Source: an uncultured Clostridia bacterium (GTDB lineage Bacteria; Bacillota; Clostridia; TANB77; CAG-508). From it: a stretch of DNA of 64,000 nt. The notes under the pieces were generated by a model. It ran no database searches. It saw only the letters and a program-made list of their open reading frames with translations, and was not told where the DNA came from. The stretch spans positions 53,893 to 117,892 of the forward strand of contig CAQUUC010000005.1 in the NCBI GenBank assembly GCA_948896235.1. Direction: 5' to 3'. Of this stretch, positions 9,453 through 19,252 are shown in pieces. Made by a program: the position numbers and the translations under genes. Position 1 is the stretch's first letter. Every line of letters starts with the position of its first letter.

Positions 9453-10808
9453 ATGAAATTACAAAACATGGCGGTTATATTTGCAATAATTATTATACCT
9501 ATGACCTTAATTTTATCAGCATATATTGGTATTCAAATAGATACAGCAAGTTTACAACGAGAATACGATACTAAATTATTAGACGCAACACACGATGCAG
9601 TTGTTGCGTTTCAATTGAATTCTATGCAAAATAATTATTCTACAAATGCAGATTCCTTAAGAAGAGATGTTAAGGCTTCTATAAATGCATTTTTTACTTC
9701 ACTTGCAACAAATTTAAGAGTGCCAGGTGAAAATGCAAATTATATTACACAATATATACCAGCAGTAGTAGTAACTTTATATGATGGATATTATATATAT
9801 TCACCAATGGAGATGGAGTATAAAGATAATAATGATGTTGTAAAAACAAGATATGAACATATTCTAAAACCATATATACACTATTCAGTAAGATACCAAA
9901 CTGGAAATTGTGATATAGTGGTAAATTATTCATTAGATAATTATATTACAGTATATGGTTATATGAATAATGAATATGTTTCGAAAGCTGGTTATTTAAT
10001 AGTAAGTGATGTAGCAAATGATGGAAGTCAATATAAGGGTGTAACAATAACAGATAATACTGCAAAGGAATATTATAAAAGTGCAAAAGAATTTACAGAT
10101 TGGGTAAAGAATCATTCGTTTTCAGGAACTAAAATTGTAGATGTAGTAGTGCCTAAAAATGCAAAAGATTCAAATGGAAATCCTTATCCACAATTTGTAA
10201 ATAATAATACAAAAGTTTTAAATGTATCAAAGGATAATGATCCAGAAGAACCTGTCGAATCAGATTTTTCAGCACATAAAAGAGAAATAATGAAACAATC
10301 AATACAAAGTAATTTAAACAATGCTATATATTCATATAGTAAACATACTACTCTAAATACAGAGTTTAGAATGCCTGTATTAACAGAACAAGATTGGGAT
10401 AAAGTTTTATCAAATGTAAATATAATATCATTTATGCAAGGATTACCAGTAGGAGTAAAGGAATATAATAATTATGCAATAGTAACAAGTACAGAGAATA
10501 AACAATATGTAGATCCAAATTTATTATATTTTATACACGATGGATATTATCACAAACTAGAATGTCCAATATTACAAGCAGCTGGAAATGTTGTAGGATA
10601 TAGAAGTATTGACTACGATAAACAAAAAAAAGAAGATGATTCTTATTATTATAAACATAAAGAACTTGCATGTTATACATGTATTGTAAATTCTGCAAAT
10701 CTAGAAAAAAAGAAAATACAAGATTATCCATATAGCTTAAGACAGGCATATTATAATACACTTGCAAGAGAAAGATGGAACTTAAATAAATTAAATGTAA
10801 CTTTATAA
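9453..10808 (+). CDS. Large membrane-anchored surface protein of the pilus locus
   Basis: 451 residues with an N-terminal helix (MAVIFAIIIIPMTLILSAYI) and a long Tyr- and Asn-rich extracellular part. The C-terminal half contains several cysteines (LECPILQAAG, ELACYTC). It is the last gene of the pilus block, 25 bases after the previous one. TadG-like minor pilins have this layout. No enzyme motif is seen. Confidence 0.5.
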   Translation: MKLQNMAVIFAIIIIPMTLILSAYIGIQIDTASLQREYDTKLLDATHDAVVAFQLNSMQNNYSTNADSLRRDVKASINAFFTSLATNLRVPGENANYITQYIPAVVVTLYDGYYIYSPMEMEYKDNNDVVKTRYEHILKPYIHYSVRYQTGNCDIVVNYSLDNYITVYGYMNNEYVSKAGYLIVSDVANDGSQYKGVTITDNTAKEYYKSAKEFTDWVKNHSFSGTKIVDVVVPKNAKDSNGNPYPQFVNNNTKVLNVSKDNDPEEPVESDFSAHKREIMKQSIQSNLNNAIYSYSKHTTLNTEFRMPVLTEQDWDKVLSNVNIISFMQGLPVGVKEYNNYAIVTSTENKQYVDPNLLYFIHDGYYHKLECPILQAAGNVVGYRSIDYDKQKKEDDSYYYKHKELACYTCIVNSANLEKKKIQDYPYSLRQAYYNTLARERWNLNKLNVTL

Positions 10809-10907
10809 TAAAATATATATTAAAATTTAAAAAAATGGGAAAACTAATAATAAATATTTAAAATTTGCTAGAGCGATAAAAACTCTCTTTATGAAAGGAT
10901 ATTGAAA

Positions 10908-12142
10908 ATGCGAATTATAAAAAGAATATTTATTGTTAGTTTTTTGATTTTATTATTAATATATGTAACTAATATAACTTCTATACCTTCAAATATTATT
11001 TTGTTTCAGGGAGAAAGCCTAAAAATTAATACAGTTTTAGGTGTCAATTTAGAAACTAAAAATGAAGAAAATTATGAAGCAATTCAAGCATCAACAGATG
11101 TATCATCTAGTACAGCAGTAGGCAAAAAGAATTATAAACTAAATTTGTTTGGAGGAATTGCATTAAAAGATATAACTGTTAATGTAATTCCAAAAGCTTC
11201 AGTAGTACCTGTACGGTAATGCTGTAGGACTTAAACTATATACAAATGGCGTATTAGTAGTTGGAATGAGTGAAATTGAAGGAATAGATAATAATAAATA
11301 TAGACCATATGAAAATACAGGAATACAAGAAGGAGATATGATTGTAGAAATAAATAAAGAAACAGTAACTTGTACAGCTGATTTATTAAATACTGTTAAT
11401 AAATCAAAAGGAAACAATGTAGCTATTAAATATGTAAGAGATGGAGAAGCCTTAGAAACAAGCATAACTCCTGTAAAAGTAGGAAACAATAGTTATAAAT
11501 TAGGACTTTGGGTAAGAGATGCTGCAGCAGGAGTCGGTACAGTCAGCTTTTATGAACCCTCTACAAAAACTTTTGCAGCATTAGGACATGGAATACAAGA
11601 TGTGGATACACGGAAGTTTACTAACAATTGCTAAAGGAGATTTTGTTACGACTAAAATAGTATCAATAATAAAAGGAAAAAAGGGAAGTCCTGGGAAAAT
11701 TCAAGGTTCAATTGAGAATAGCACTGTAATAGGAGAAGTATACAAAAATACAGAATTTGGTGTGTATGGAAAAGTAACGAATGTAAGTGCTTTAAACATT
11801 GATGTATCAAAAGCAATAGAAGTAGCAACAAGAAATGAAATCAAAACAGGACCTGCAAAAATAGTATGTACTTTAGAAGATAATAAAACAAAAGAGTTTG
11901 ATATAGAAATAGAAAAAATATATGTAAATAACAATGAAAATAATAAAAGTATGTTAGTAAAAGTAACAGATAAAGAATTAATAGAAAAAACAGGTGGTAT
12001 AATTCAAGGAATGAGTGGTAGTCCTATTATACAAAATAATAAAGTTATAGGAGCTTTAACACATGTCCTAGTAAATGACCCAGAAAAAGGTTATGCAGTA
12101 TTTGCAGATTTAATGATAAAACAGGCAAGAGAAGTACAATGA
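10908..12142 (+). CDS. spoIVB: SpoIVB serine peptidase, needs two +1 shifts at CGG
   Basis: SpoIVB is the forespore-made S55 peptidase that triggers SigK processing. I chose ATG 10908 because AAAGGA lies 8 bases upstream; the TTG at 10902 is too close to it. A membrane anchor is followed by a PDZ domain (IQEGDMIVEINK) and the peptidase domain with the catalytic-His motif AALGHGI and the catalytic-Ser motif GMSGSPII. Breaks occur at CGG 11214-11216 (codon 103) and CGG 11611-11613 (codon 235, just after GHGIQDVDT). Reading CGGT and CGGA as Gly gives 410 residues ending at TGA 12140. Neither half alone carries both catalytic residues. Confidence 0.9.
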
Positions 12143-12260
12143 TAGTATGAAAAAATTCAAATAAAATTTGTAGAAATGAATTTTCAAAAATAATTTATAT
12201 ATAATAAATATTGTAGTATACTATATTTAACTTAAATCGTATGATGTCAAATTGATGACC

Positions 12261-12297
12261 GAACTAAGTGGATAGCGAGCACTTAGTTCTTTTTTAT
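12261..12297 (+). terminator. Intrinsic terminator downstream of spoIVB
   Basis: A 10-bp stem GAACTAAGTG / CACTTAGTTC with a 9-base loop is followed by TTTTTT. It faces the convergent murC terminator. Confidence 0.8.
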
Positions 12298-12300
12298 ATA

Positions 12301-12337
12301 AAAAAACAAGAGTGTTAGCGATACACTCTTGTTTTGA
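12301..12337 (-). terminator. Intrinsic terminator of murC
   Basis: An 11-bp stem AACAAGAGTGT / ACACTCTTGTT lies about 20 bases past the murC stop. Read on the minus strand it is followed by a T-rich run. Confidence 0.75.
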
Positions 12338-12355
12338 CAAAATATTTACAAAAAA

Positions 12356-13744
12356 TTACATATTTTCTAATATCATAGGTCCTATATTAGTAACATCTCC
12401 AGCACCAAGAGTTAATATAATATCATTTGGTTTTGCATGTTCTTTTATAAATTTAACTATATCTTCAAAATTAGAAATATATTCACAATTTGCCTTTCTT
12501 GAAGAATTTAGCCTATTTACAATATCTTTAGAAGATACTCCATATATATTTGTTTCTCTTGCAGCATAAATATCAGTTATAATTATATTATCAAAATTAC
12601 TTAAAGATTCAGCAAATTCATTTAACAAATTCTTTGTTCTTGAATAAGTATGTGGTTGAAAAATAACCCAAGCTTTATTAAATTTTTTATTATATAAAGC
12701 ATTACAAGTAGCTTTAATTTCTGTTGGATGATGAGCATAATCATCATAAACAGATATATTATTATAACTTCCTTTATATTCTAATCTTCTATGAGCTCCA
12801 GTAAACTCTGAAAGTCCAGTTTTTATAGCATCACTAGTAATTCCGTAATAATCACATAAACTAATACAAGCAAGAGCATTTAAAACATTATGATATCCTG
12901 CAACTGATAGTTCAATATGAGAGTAAAATTCATTATGTTTATATACATCAAATTCTGGAAAACCATTATCGTTAAAATTTATATTTTTAGCTACAAAATT
13001 AGCATTTAAGTTTTCTATTCCATATGTAATATATGAACAAGCTGAATACTCTTTTAAATCCAAACAATTCTTATCATCTGCATTTAATACTAAAATTCCA
13101 TTTGAAGGAAGTAATTTAACATATTTAATGAAAGCATTTTTTATATTATCAAAAGTTTTAAAATAATCTAAATGATCGTTATCAATGTTTAGTATAATTT
13201 CTGCTTTAGGTCTAAATTTTAGAAAACTTTCTACGTATTCACAAGCTTCAATTATAAAATATTCACTATTCCCAATTTTATAATTACCAGCTATTTGATT
13301 TAATATTCCACCAACTTGAATGTTTGGATCAAGTCCAGCCTTTAAAAAACATACAGATACCATAGAAGTAGTAGTTGTTTTTCCATGTGTACCAGAGATA
13401 CCGATAGTGTTTTCGAAAGCTTTTGTAAGTTCACCTAAGAAATCAGATCTTTCTATTAAAGGAATATTTAAGTTACGTGCTTCTACCATTTCGGGATCAT
13501 CATTAGAAATGGCGGCAGTAAAAACTATTGCATCCGCTTTTCTTAAATTATCCATATCATGACCTATTGTAACACTAATTCCATTCTTTATTAGTTTATC
13601 TGTTATTTCAGAAGAATGAGCATCACTTCCTGTAATAGTAAATCCCCAGTTATGTAGTATTTCTGCAATTCCGCTCATACTAACTCCGCCAATTCCAAGC
13701 ATATGTATTCTTTTATATTTTTTTATATTTTCAATGTTAGCCAA
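12356..13744 (-). CDS. murC: UDP-N-acetylmuramate--L-alanine ligase
   Basis: 462 residues, normal for MurC, which adds L-Ala to UDP-MurNAc in peptidoglycan synthesis. The N-terminal dinucleotide-like fold GIGGVSMSG is followed by the ATP-binding GTHGKT motif at residues 118-123 and the Mur ligase His/Asn motif region (NIDNDHLD, YDDYAHHPTEIKA). The start is TTG (minus strand 13744-13742) with AAGGA five bases upstream. It converges with spoIVB. No in-frame CGG is present: all its CCG/CGG triplets fall in other frames. Confidence 0.93.
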   Translation of the reverse strand: MANIENIKKYKRIHMLGIGGVSMSGIAEILHNWGFTITGSDAHSSEITDKLIKNGISVTIGHDMDNLRKADAIVFTAAISNDDPEMVEARNLNIPLIERSDFLGELTKAFENTIGISGTHGKTTTTSMVSVCFLKAGLDPNIQVGGILNQIAGNYKIGNSEYFIIEACEYVESFLKFRPKAEIILNIDNDHLDYFKTFDNIKNAFIKYVKLLPSNGILVLNADDKNCLDLKEYSACSYITYGIENLNANFVAKNINFNDNGFPEFDVYKHNEFYSHIELSVAGYHNVLNALACISLCDYYGITSDAIKTGLSEFTGAHRRLEYKGSYNNISVYDDYAHHPTEIKATCNALYNKKFNKAWVIFQPHTYSRTKNLLNEFAESLSNFDNIIITDIYAARETNIYGVSSKDIVNRLNSSRKANCEYISNFEDIVKFIKEHAKPNDIILTLGAGDVTNIGPMILENM

Positions 13745-13920
13745 AGTCCTTCGCCCCTTTTATAATCAATTTATCAATTAAACAAAATTATATACTTTAA
13801 AGCTTTTTTTTTCAATATTATTTTATGTTTTAGGTATAAAAAATGTTAAAAAAATAAATAATGTATATTATAGAGCAAATTATAGTGGAAAATATTTTGA
13901 AAAAGTTTTTGTAAAAAATA

Positions 13921-13947
13921 GAAGGAAAAAAAAGATTTGTGACGAAT
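13921..13947 (+). promoter_or_regulatory. SigH-type promoter of spoVG
   Basis: GAAGGAAAA (13921-13929) matches the SigH -35 form RNAGGAWWW, followed by an 11-base spacer and GACGAAT (13941-13947), matching RNNGAAT. spoVG is a classic SigH target in Bacillus, so sequence and gene agree. Confidence 0.7.
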
Positions 13948-14008
13948 ATTATATTTGTACATAACAGTACGAAATATTTAAAACAATTTATGAAGAGGGG
14001 TGCACAAA

Positions 14009-14290
14009 ATGCAAATAACAGATGTACGTTTAAGAAAAGTAAATTCAGAGAACAGAATGAAAGCTGTTGCTTCTGTAACATTCGATAACGAATTCGTAAT
14101 TCACGATATCAAAGTTATCGAAAGCCAAAATGGATTATTTATTGCTATGCCAAGTAGAAAAACTCCAAACGGAGATTTCAAAGATATAGCTCATCCAATC
14201 AATCCTGAAACAAGAGAAAAAATTCAAACAGCTATCTTAGAAGCTTATGATGCTCCAGATGCTGAAGTTGAAGACGGTTCAGCAGAATAA
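14009..14290 (+). CDS. spoVG: Septation/regulatory RNA-binding protein SpoVG
   Basis: 93 residues beginning MQITDVRLRKVNSENRMKA, the conserved SpoVG start, with the family motif IAMPSRKTPNGDF and an acidic tail. ATG 14009 is preferred over the upstream GTG because GAAGAGGGG lies 8 bases ahead. SpoVG is a small nucleic-acid-binding protein acting in sporulation and many other processes. It is a highly expressed gene and has no CGG recoding site. Confidence 0.95.
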   Translation: MQITDVRLRKVNSENRMKAVASVTFDNEFVIHDIKVIESQNGLFIAMPSRKTPNGDFKDIAHPINPETREKIQTAILEAYDAPDAEVEDGSAE

Positions 14291-14304
14291 TGAATATGGT
14301 AATA

Positions 14305-14337
14305 AAAATGACCCAAGTTCGGGTCATTTTTTGTTAT
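14305..14337. terminator. Bidirectional terminator between spoVG and pepV
   Basis: Stem AAAATGACCC / GGGTCATTTT with a 6-base loop. The A-run and T-run on either side let it serve both converging genes. Confidence 0.85.
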
Positions 14338-14338
14338 A

Positions 14339-15733
14339 TTATTTACACAATTTATAAATAGCAGTAGCATAGATATTGGTAGCCAAAATCAAATTATTTA
14401 TAGAAATAAACTCATCGACCTTATGGCACATATCTTCTTCTTTAGGCATATTGGCACCAAAAGAAATGCAATTTGGAAATGCTCTTGCATATGTTGCACC
14501 ACCAATTGCTATTGGTGCTTCATTCTTACCAGTTATCTCATTAAAAATAGAACATAGAGTAGTAACTAAATGGTGGTCTTTAGGTATATATAAAGCATTT
14601 TTTTCACCATTAAAATTGATTGTAATATGGCTATTTTCAAAAATATTATTAAACTTATTTTTTACTGTATCGATACTTGTATGAATAGGAATTCTTAAAT
14701 TCATACTAATACCCAAAGTGTCATTTTCTAAGAAAAACTTTGCTACATTCAAAGTTAATTTGCCAGATTCGTCTGGAGAATTAATGTTTAAAGCATCACC
14801 ATTATACTGTGTATGAATATAACGGCAAAACATAGATAATAATGGTATGTTTATATTATAAGTTTTTAGTAATTCGTCTAGAATAATAATTATATTAGAT
14901 ATAGCATTAATTCCTAAGTCCGGGTGAGCACTGTGAGCACTTACACCAACTGATTCTAATATAATATAATTATCATTTCCTTTTTTTACAGTAATATTAA
15001 AATTATGATTTTTTATTAAATTAGTTAAATTATTAAGGCACTCATCTATATTAACATCATTATTTATATTAAGTTTAACTTTGCAAAATTTAGGAACAAC
15101 ATTCATAGCATTATTATTATAATCAATACTAATAATTTTTATATTATCATTAGTATTATAGTTAGTGCTTAAATGAACATTTAATAAAGATTTTTCAGCA
15201 TAAATGCAAGGAAAATCAGCATCAGGGCTAAATCCAAAATTTGGGATTTCTTCGTGTAATTTATAATATTCAATGCATTTCCAATCTCTTTCTTCATTTA
15301 ATCCTAAAATTAATCTAATACGTTTTTTTATTTTACAATTATCCATAACTACTTTCATAGCATAAAGGCTAGCGATAACTGGTCCCTTATCATCAATAGC
15401 TCCTCGACCATAAATATTTCCATTTGCAATAGTTGCAGAAAACGGAGGATAAGTCCAATTTTCACCTTCTGGGACGACATCTAAATGTCCAATAATTCCC
15501 ATTAATTCTTCGCCTTCACCAAATTCAATATATCCACAATAACCATCAATATTTTTAGTTTTAAAACCTAAGCTATTAGCTAAATCCAAAACATATTCTA
15601 AAGCATTGTTACATTCTTCACCAAAAGGCATAGAGGGATTATTTGATTCTGCATTTATACTGGGTATTTTAATAAGTTCACAAGTAGAAGAAATAATTTG
15701 CTCTTTTATTTCATCAATATAATTTTCAAACAT
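14339..15733 (-). CDS. pepV: Xaa-His dipeptidase, M20 family (PepV)
   Basis: 464 residues. The start ATG (15733-15731) has AGGAG upstream; the longer open frame has no such site. M20 metal-binding motifs are present: GHLDVVPEG, YGRGAIDDKGP and GLNEERDWKCI, followed by SPDADFPCIYAEK typical of PepV. The enzyme is a zinc dipeptidase in peptide use. It is transcribed convergently with spoVG. No recoding site. Confidence 0.92.
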   Translation of the reverse strand: MFENYIDEIKEQIISSTCELIKIPSINAESNNPSMPFGEECNNALEYVLDLANSLGFKTKNIDGYCGYIEFGEGEELMGIIGHLDVVPEGENWTYPPFSATIANGNIYGRGAIDDKGPVIASLYAMKVVMDNCKIKKRIRLILGLNEERDWKCIEYYKLHEEIPNFGFSPDADFPCIYAEKSLLNVHLSTNYNTNDNIKIISIDYNNNAMNVVPKFCKVKLNINNDVNIDECLNNLTNLIKNHNFNITVKKGNDNYIILESVGVSAHSAHPDLGINAISNIIIILDELLKTYNINIPLLSMFCRYIHTQYNGDALNINSPDESGKLTLNVAKFFLENDTLGISMNLRIPIHTSIDTVKNKFNNIFENSHITINFNGEKNALYIPKDHHLVTTLCSIFNEITGKNEAPIAIGGATYARAFPNCISFGANMPKEEDMCHKVDEFISINNLILATNIYATAIYKLCK

Positions 15734-15795
15734 ACAATCAACTCCTATATGTAATAGTATATTAATAAATGGAAAAAATATCAATAAAAAATGAA

Positions 15796-15820
15796 CTGCG
15801 CCGAATTTGGATCGGCGCAG
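15796..15820 (-). terminator. GC-rich hairpin after the orphan gene at 15840
   Basis: Perfect 9-bp stem CTGCGCCGA / TCGGCGCAG with a 7-base loop. On the minus strand a T-rich run follows after a few bases. It is far richer in G+C than its surroundings, like the orphan gene next to it. Confidence 0.6.
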
Positions 15821-15839
15821 CTCACAGGAGTGCATAGCA

Positions 15840-16337
15840 TCAACGCTCAGTGTACAAATACTCACAAAATTCAGATGACATTAAATTTAAAAATTCAATT
15901 AATGTATCATTATTGTGTGTGTAAAAGTGAATATGAGCATGTGACAAATCTCCGCTTACAGTATAAAAAATAACACATTGTTTAAACCTGCCATTTTTCC
16001 GCAAATTGCACATTGCCTGGCGAAGTTGTAGAAGTGTATCAAATCTTACATGGGTACAAGAACTAAAATAAAAGTCATCAGTTTTTGGTTCTGTACATGG
16101 AGTGTAAGAATTGTATTGTCTAAAAAAGTTTTCGTGTACGTATTGAAACTCTTCAGGCAAATAACTATAATACTGTAAAGCTATCATGTTAACATCTTTA
16201 ATTCCACGAGAAGTGAAGAAAATGTTACATGAGGGAAAATGATTTTTCATTTCTAAAAAATCATCATATACTTCCCGGATTTTAGCAAGCGGGATGTACA
16301 CTGTACCAGTTGATAGGTAACGCTGTTTTTGACTCAT
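15840..16337 (-). CDS. Orphan protein of unknown function, uses CGG as arginine
   Basis: 165 residues, starting MSQKQRYLSTGTVYIPLAK after AAGGAG. Composition is rich in aromatic, Cys and His residues (for example SGDLSHAHIHFYTHNN) and I recognise no family. Codon use differs from the neighbours, with more GC-ending codons. Two in-frame CGG codons (minus-strand reading LAKI-R-EV and CNL-R-KN) must be read as arginine for the protein to be full length. That is the opposite of the native genes. It has its own promoter and terminator and sits between pepV and recA, consistent with an acquired single gene. Confidence 0.6.
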   Translation of the reverse strand: MSQKQRYLSTGTVYIPLAKIREVYDDFLEMKNHFPSCNIFFTSRGIKDVNMIALQYYSYLPEEFQYVHENFFRQYNSYTPCTEPKTDDFYFSSCTHVRFDTLLQLRQAMCNLRKNGRFKQCVIFYTVSGDLSHAHIHFYTHNNDTLIEFLNLMSSEFCEYLYTER

Positions 16338-16391
16338 TGGGTAAATCTCCTTAACAAAAATTTTTTCTAGAATAGATACTAGATTATGTAT

Positions 16392-16420
16392 AGTATACCA
16401 CCATAATTGATAAAAGTCAA
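16392..16420 (-). promoter_or_regulatory. SigA-type promoter of the orphan gene
   Basis: On the minus strand: TTGACT (16420-16415), 17 bases, TATACT (16397-16392) preceded by TGG (extended -10). Confidence 0.6.
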
Positions 16421-16794
16421 AAATGTAGGGATTTAAAGGCTTAAATGATATAAAATAGAAAATTGTTTACAAAATAAATAATATATAATATAATAACTTA
16501 AGTTTAAAGTTAATTTCATAAAAGCAAGTTTTATAAAAAATATCAAAATACAATTTTAAGTTTAGCAATATGGAAAATTTAGAAAATTAGTTAATTTCAA
16601 AATAATATCTATATAGAGTTTTAATAAAATTATAATTCAAAGTAAAGTTTTTATAATCTAAATAAATTTCCAAATTATAAGTTTAAGATAGTTATATAAA
16701 AGAGGGGAGGTAAGGAGATTTACTTGCTTTTAAAAATTATTTTAAAATATAAAAAATTATCATAAAAAAATAAAAAGTTTTTTGAAAAAAAGTA
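16421..16794. other. AT-rich intergenic stretch before recA
   Basis: About 370 bases with no open frame, RNA gene or clear hairpin. It is almost entirely A and T. The only notable piece is a purine-rich GAGGGGAGGTAAGGAG segment near 16700, which resembles a ribosome binding site but is not followed by a gene. Confidence 0.5.
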
Positions 16795-16823
16795 TTGACA
16801 AATAGAAATTTAAATGTGATAAT
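16795..16823 (+). promoter_or_regulatory. recA promoter
   Basis: TTGACA (16795-16800), 17-base spacer, TGT-GATAAT with the -10 at 16818-16823 (extended -10). Confidence 0.75.
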
Positions 16824-16830
16824 ACAGATA

Positions 16831-16844
16831 CAAACAAACGTTTT
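16831..16844 (+). promoter_or_regulatory. Possible LexA (SOS) box of recA
   Basis: CAAACAAACGTTTT follows the Gram-positive LexA pattern CGAACNNNNGTTYG at most fixed positions and lies just downstream of the -10, where repressor would block transcription. Two positions deviate, so this is only a candidate. Confidence 0.45.
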
Positions 16845-16863
16845 AAAATATAGGAGGTTATAT

Positions 16864-17910
16864 ATGAATACAGAAAATTCAGAAAAAAGAAAAGCATTAG
16901 AAGCTGCAATGGGACAAATAGAAAAACAATTTGGAAAAGGATCAGTAATGAAACTTGGAGAATTCCAAGCAATGAATATAGAGGCAATTCCAACTGGTGC
17001 ATTAGGATTAGATATTGCATTAGGAATTGGAGGAGTGCCACGTGGAAGAATTATAGAAATATATGGACCAGAATCTTCTGGTAAAACAACACTTGCATTA
17101 CATGTAGTATCAGAAGCACAAAAATTAGGTGGAGAAGCAGCATTTATAGATGCAGAACATGCACTAGATCCAGTATATGCAAAACACTTAGGAGTAGATA
17201 TAGATAACTTAATAGTTTCACAACCTGACACAGGAGAACAAGCACTTGAAATTGCTGAAGCTTTAATTAGAAGTGGAGCATTAGATGTTATAGTAGTAGA
17301 CTCTGTAGCAGCATTAGTACCAAAGGCAGAAATAGATGGAGATATGGGAGATTCTCATATGGGATTACAAGCAAGACTTATGTCACAAGCCCTAAGAAAA
17401 CTTGCAGGAGCAATAAATAAATCAAAAACAGTTTTAATATTTATTAACCAATTAAGAGAAAAAATTGGTGTTATGTTTGGAAACCCAGAAACAACAACAG
17501 GAGGTAGAGCATTAAAATTTTATGCATCTGTTCGTATGGATATTAGAAAAACAGAAACTATAAAACAAGATGGAGAAGTTGTTGGAAGTAGAGCAAGAGT
17601 AAAAGTAGTAAAAAATAAAGTTGCACCACCATTTAGAGAGGCTGAATTTGATATAGTATATGGTAAAGGAATATCAAAAGAAGGAAATATATTAGATATA
17701 GGTGTTAACTTAGATATAATTGAAAAAAGTGGTTCATGGTTTAGTTATAATGGAGAAAGAATAGGACAAGGTAGAGAAAATGTAAAGAAATACTTATTAG
17801 ATAATCCAGAAGTAATGTCAGAAATCGAACAAAAAATAAGAAACAATTTTGAACAAGCATTTGAAAAGAGTTTAGGAGACGAGGAAAACGTTACAGACGA
17901 AGAAGAATAG
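16864..17910 (+). CDS. recA: Recombinase RecA
   Basis: 348 residues. ATG 16864 follows TAGGAGG. Walker A GPESSGKTT lies at residues 68-76, with the MAW motif EIYGPESSGKTT, the loop-2 segment FGNPETTTGGRALKFYASVR, and an acidic C-terminal tail (EENVTDEEE). RecA forms filaments on single-stranded DNA and drives strand exchange and LexA self-cleavage. It is followed by recX, its usual regulator. No CGG codon occurs in the gene. Confidence 0.97.
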   Translation: MNTENSEKRKALEAAMGQIEKQFGKGSVMKLGEFQAMNIEAIPTGALGLDIALGIGGVPRGRIIEIYGPESSGKTTLALHVVSEAQKLGGEAAFIDAEHALDPVYAKHLGVDIDNLIVSQPDTGEQALEIAEALIRSGALDVIVVDSVAALVPKAEIDGDMGDSHMGLQARLMSQALRKLAGAINKSKTVLIFINQLREKIGVMFGNPETTTGGRALKFYASVRMDIRKTETIKQDGEVVGSRARVKVVKNKVAPPFREAEFDIVYGKGISKEGNILDIGVNLDIIEKSGSWFSYNGERIGQGRENVKKYLLDNPEVMSEIEQKIRNNFEQAFEKSLGDEENVTDEEE

Positions 17911-17921
17911 AAGGTGTTACG

Positions 17922-17950
17922 AGAGGGTATGTTTTAATACCCTCTTTTTG
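17922..17950 (+). terminator. Terminator or attenuator between recA and recX
   Basis: Stem AGAGGGTAT / ATACCCTCT, loop GTTTTA, then a T-run. It probably lowers transcription into recX and scpA. Confidence 0.75.
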
Positions 17951-17970
17951 CAAGAATATGGAGGAGTTTA

Positions 17971-18408
17971 ATGTATACAATAGAAGAATTTGATAAAGAA
18001 AAGACAAAAGTAATGAATTATATAATGTATAAAAAAAGAACAGAGTATGAAGTAAAAAATAAATTCGAAAATACTATACAAAAGGACCTATTGTGTGATA
18101 TTATAGCATATGTAAAAGATGCAGGATATCTAGATGATACTGATTATATAGATAGAGCAGTTAAAGAATTTATAGCTTTAAAAGACCTATCAATAAAAGA
18201 AATAAAGTACAAGCTATTAACTAAAGGAATAGATAGAAATAAACTAGAAGACTATTTCTATTATAATAAAGAAATACTAGAAGAATATGAAGTTAAATCT
18301 GTAAAAAATTTAATACAAAAGAAACAAAGAACAATGGAAAAAGAAGATATAAAAATATATCTTATAAAAAAAGGGTATAATCATCAAACAATAAAGGAAG
18401 TATTTTAA
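17971..18408 (+). CDS. recX: RecA regulatory protein RecX
   Basis: 145 residues, starting after ATGGAGGAG. Three-helix RecX repeats are visible (YIMYKKRTEYEVKNKF, DLSIKEIKYKLLTKG, KEDIKIYLIKKGYNHQTIKE). RecX binds RecA filaments and modulates them. Its stop codon abuts the scpA start with no gap, so the two are translationally coupled. Confidence 0.85.
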   Translation: MYTIEEFDKEKTKVMNYIMYKKRTEYEVKNKFENTIQKDLLCDIIAYVKDAGYLDDTDYIDRAVKEFIALKDLSIKEIKYKLLTKGIDRNKLEDYFYYNKEILEEYEVKSVKNLIQKKQRTMEKEDIKIYLIKKGYNHQTIKEVF

Positions 18409-19164
18409 ATGCAAAATGTATTAACTTTACAAAGTAAAAAATATGCTATAAAAATAGAAAATTTTGAAGGACCATTAGATTTATTATTAGCTTTAATCGA
18501 TAAAAATAAAATGGATATTTATGATATAAGAATAAGCGAAATAGCAGACCAATATATTGAATTCATTAATCAAGCAGAAGAAATGAACTTAGAAGTAACG
18601 AGTGAATTTTTAATAATGGCCTCTACTTTATTATATATAAAATCAAAAGGATTATTACCAAAACAAATAGAGGATGAAGAAGAATTAACAGAAGAACAAC
18701 TGATTGCAAGAATAATTGAATATAAAAAATATAAAGAAATTACAGCTAAATTAAAAGAAAATTATTTAGAGTTTTCAAATAGATTATTTAGAATGCAAGA
18801 AAATATTGAATTACCAAAACAAAAATTAGAGAAAGAATATACAAAAGAGGTTATTCCAGAAATATATAATAACTTAGTGGAAAGAAATAAAGTACGTTTA
18901 AATGAAAACGCAGAGAATATAAAGAAAATTGCAATAACAGATACATATACAGTTGCAAGTAAAGTAAAGGAAATGTTTAGAGAATTATTACACAAACCTA
19001 AATTTGTGTTTAATAAGATGTATACATTATCAAAGTGTAATAAGCAAGAAGTAGTTACAGCATTTTCTGGATTGCTAGAATTAACAAGAAGAGATAAAGT
19101 AATAGCAACACAAGAAAAATTGTTTGGAGATATTGTTGTTGAAAGAAATAAAAAAGTGTGTTAG
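18409..19164 (+). CDS. scpA: Segregation and condensation protein A
   Basis: 251 residues with the typical ScpA N-terminus (KIENFEGPLDLLLALIDKNKMDIYDI) and a C-terminal winged-helix region. ScpA is the kleisin of the SMC condensin complex. scpB, usually next, is not in this window. The gene has no ribosome binding site of its own apart from the end of recX and probably depends on coupling. Confidence 0.92.
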   Translation: MQNVLTLQSKKYAIKIENFEGPLDLLLALIDKNKMDIYDIRISEIADQYIEFINQAEEMNLEVTSEFLIMASTLLYIKSKGLLPKQIEDEEELTEEQLIARIIEYKKYKEITAKLKENYLEFSNRLFRMQENIELPKQKLEKEYTKEVIPEIYNNLVERNKVRLNENAENIKKIAITDTYTVASKVKEMFRELLHKPKFVFNKMYTLSKCNKQEVVTAFSGLLELTRRDKVIATQEKLFGDIVVERNKKVC

Positions 19165-19182
19165 AATTGTGTTCTAATCTAC

Positions 19183-19211
19183 TTGAATAAATATTTAAAT
19201 TATTGTATAAT
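19183..19211 (+). promoter_or_regulatory. SigA-type promoter of the small gene at 19253
   Basis: TTGAAT (19183-19188), 17 bases, TATAAT (19206-19211). Confidence 0.65.
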
Positions 19212-19252
19212 ATAGCAGTATAAAAAAACTTCGATAAAGGAGAAAAAAGCTT

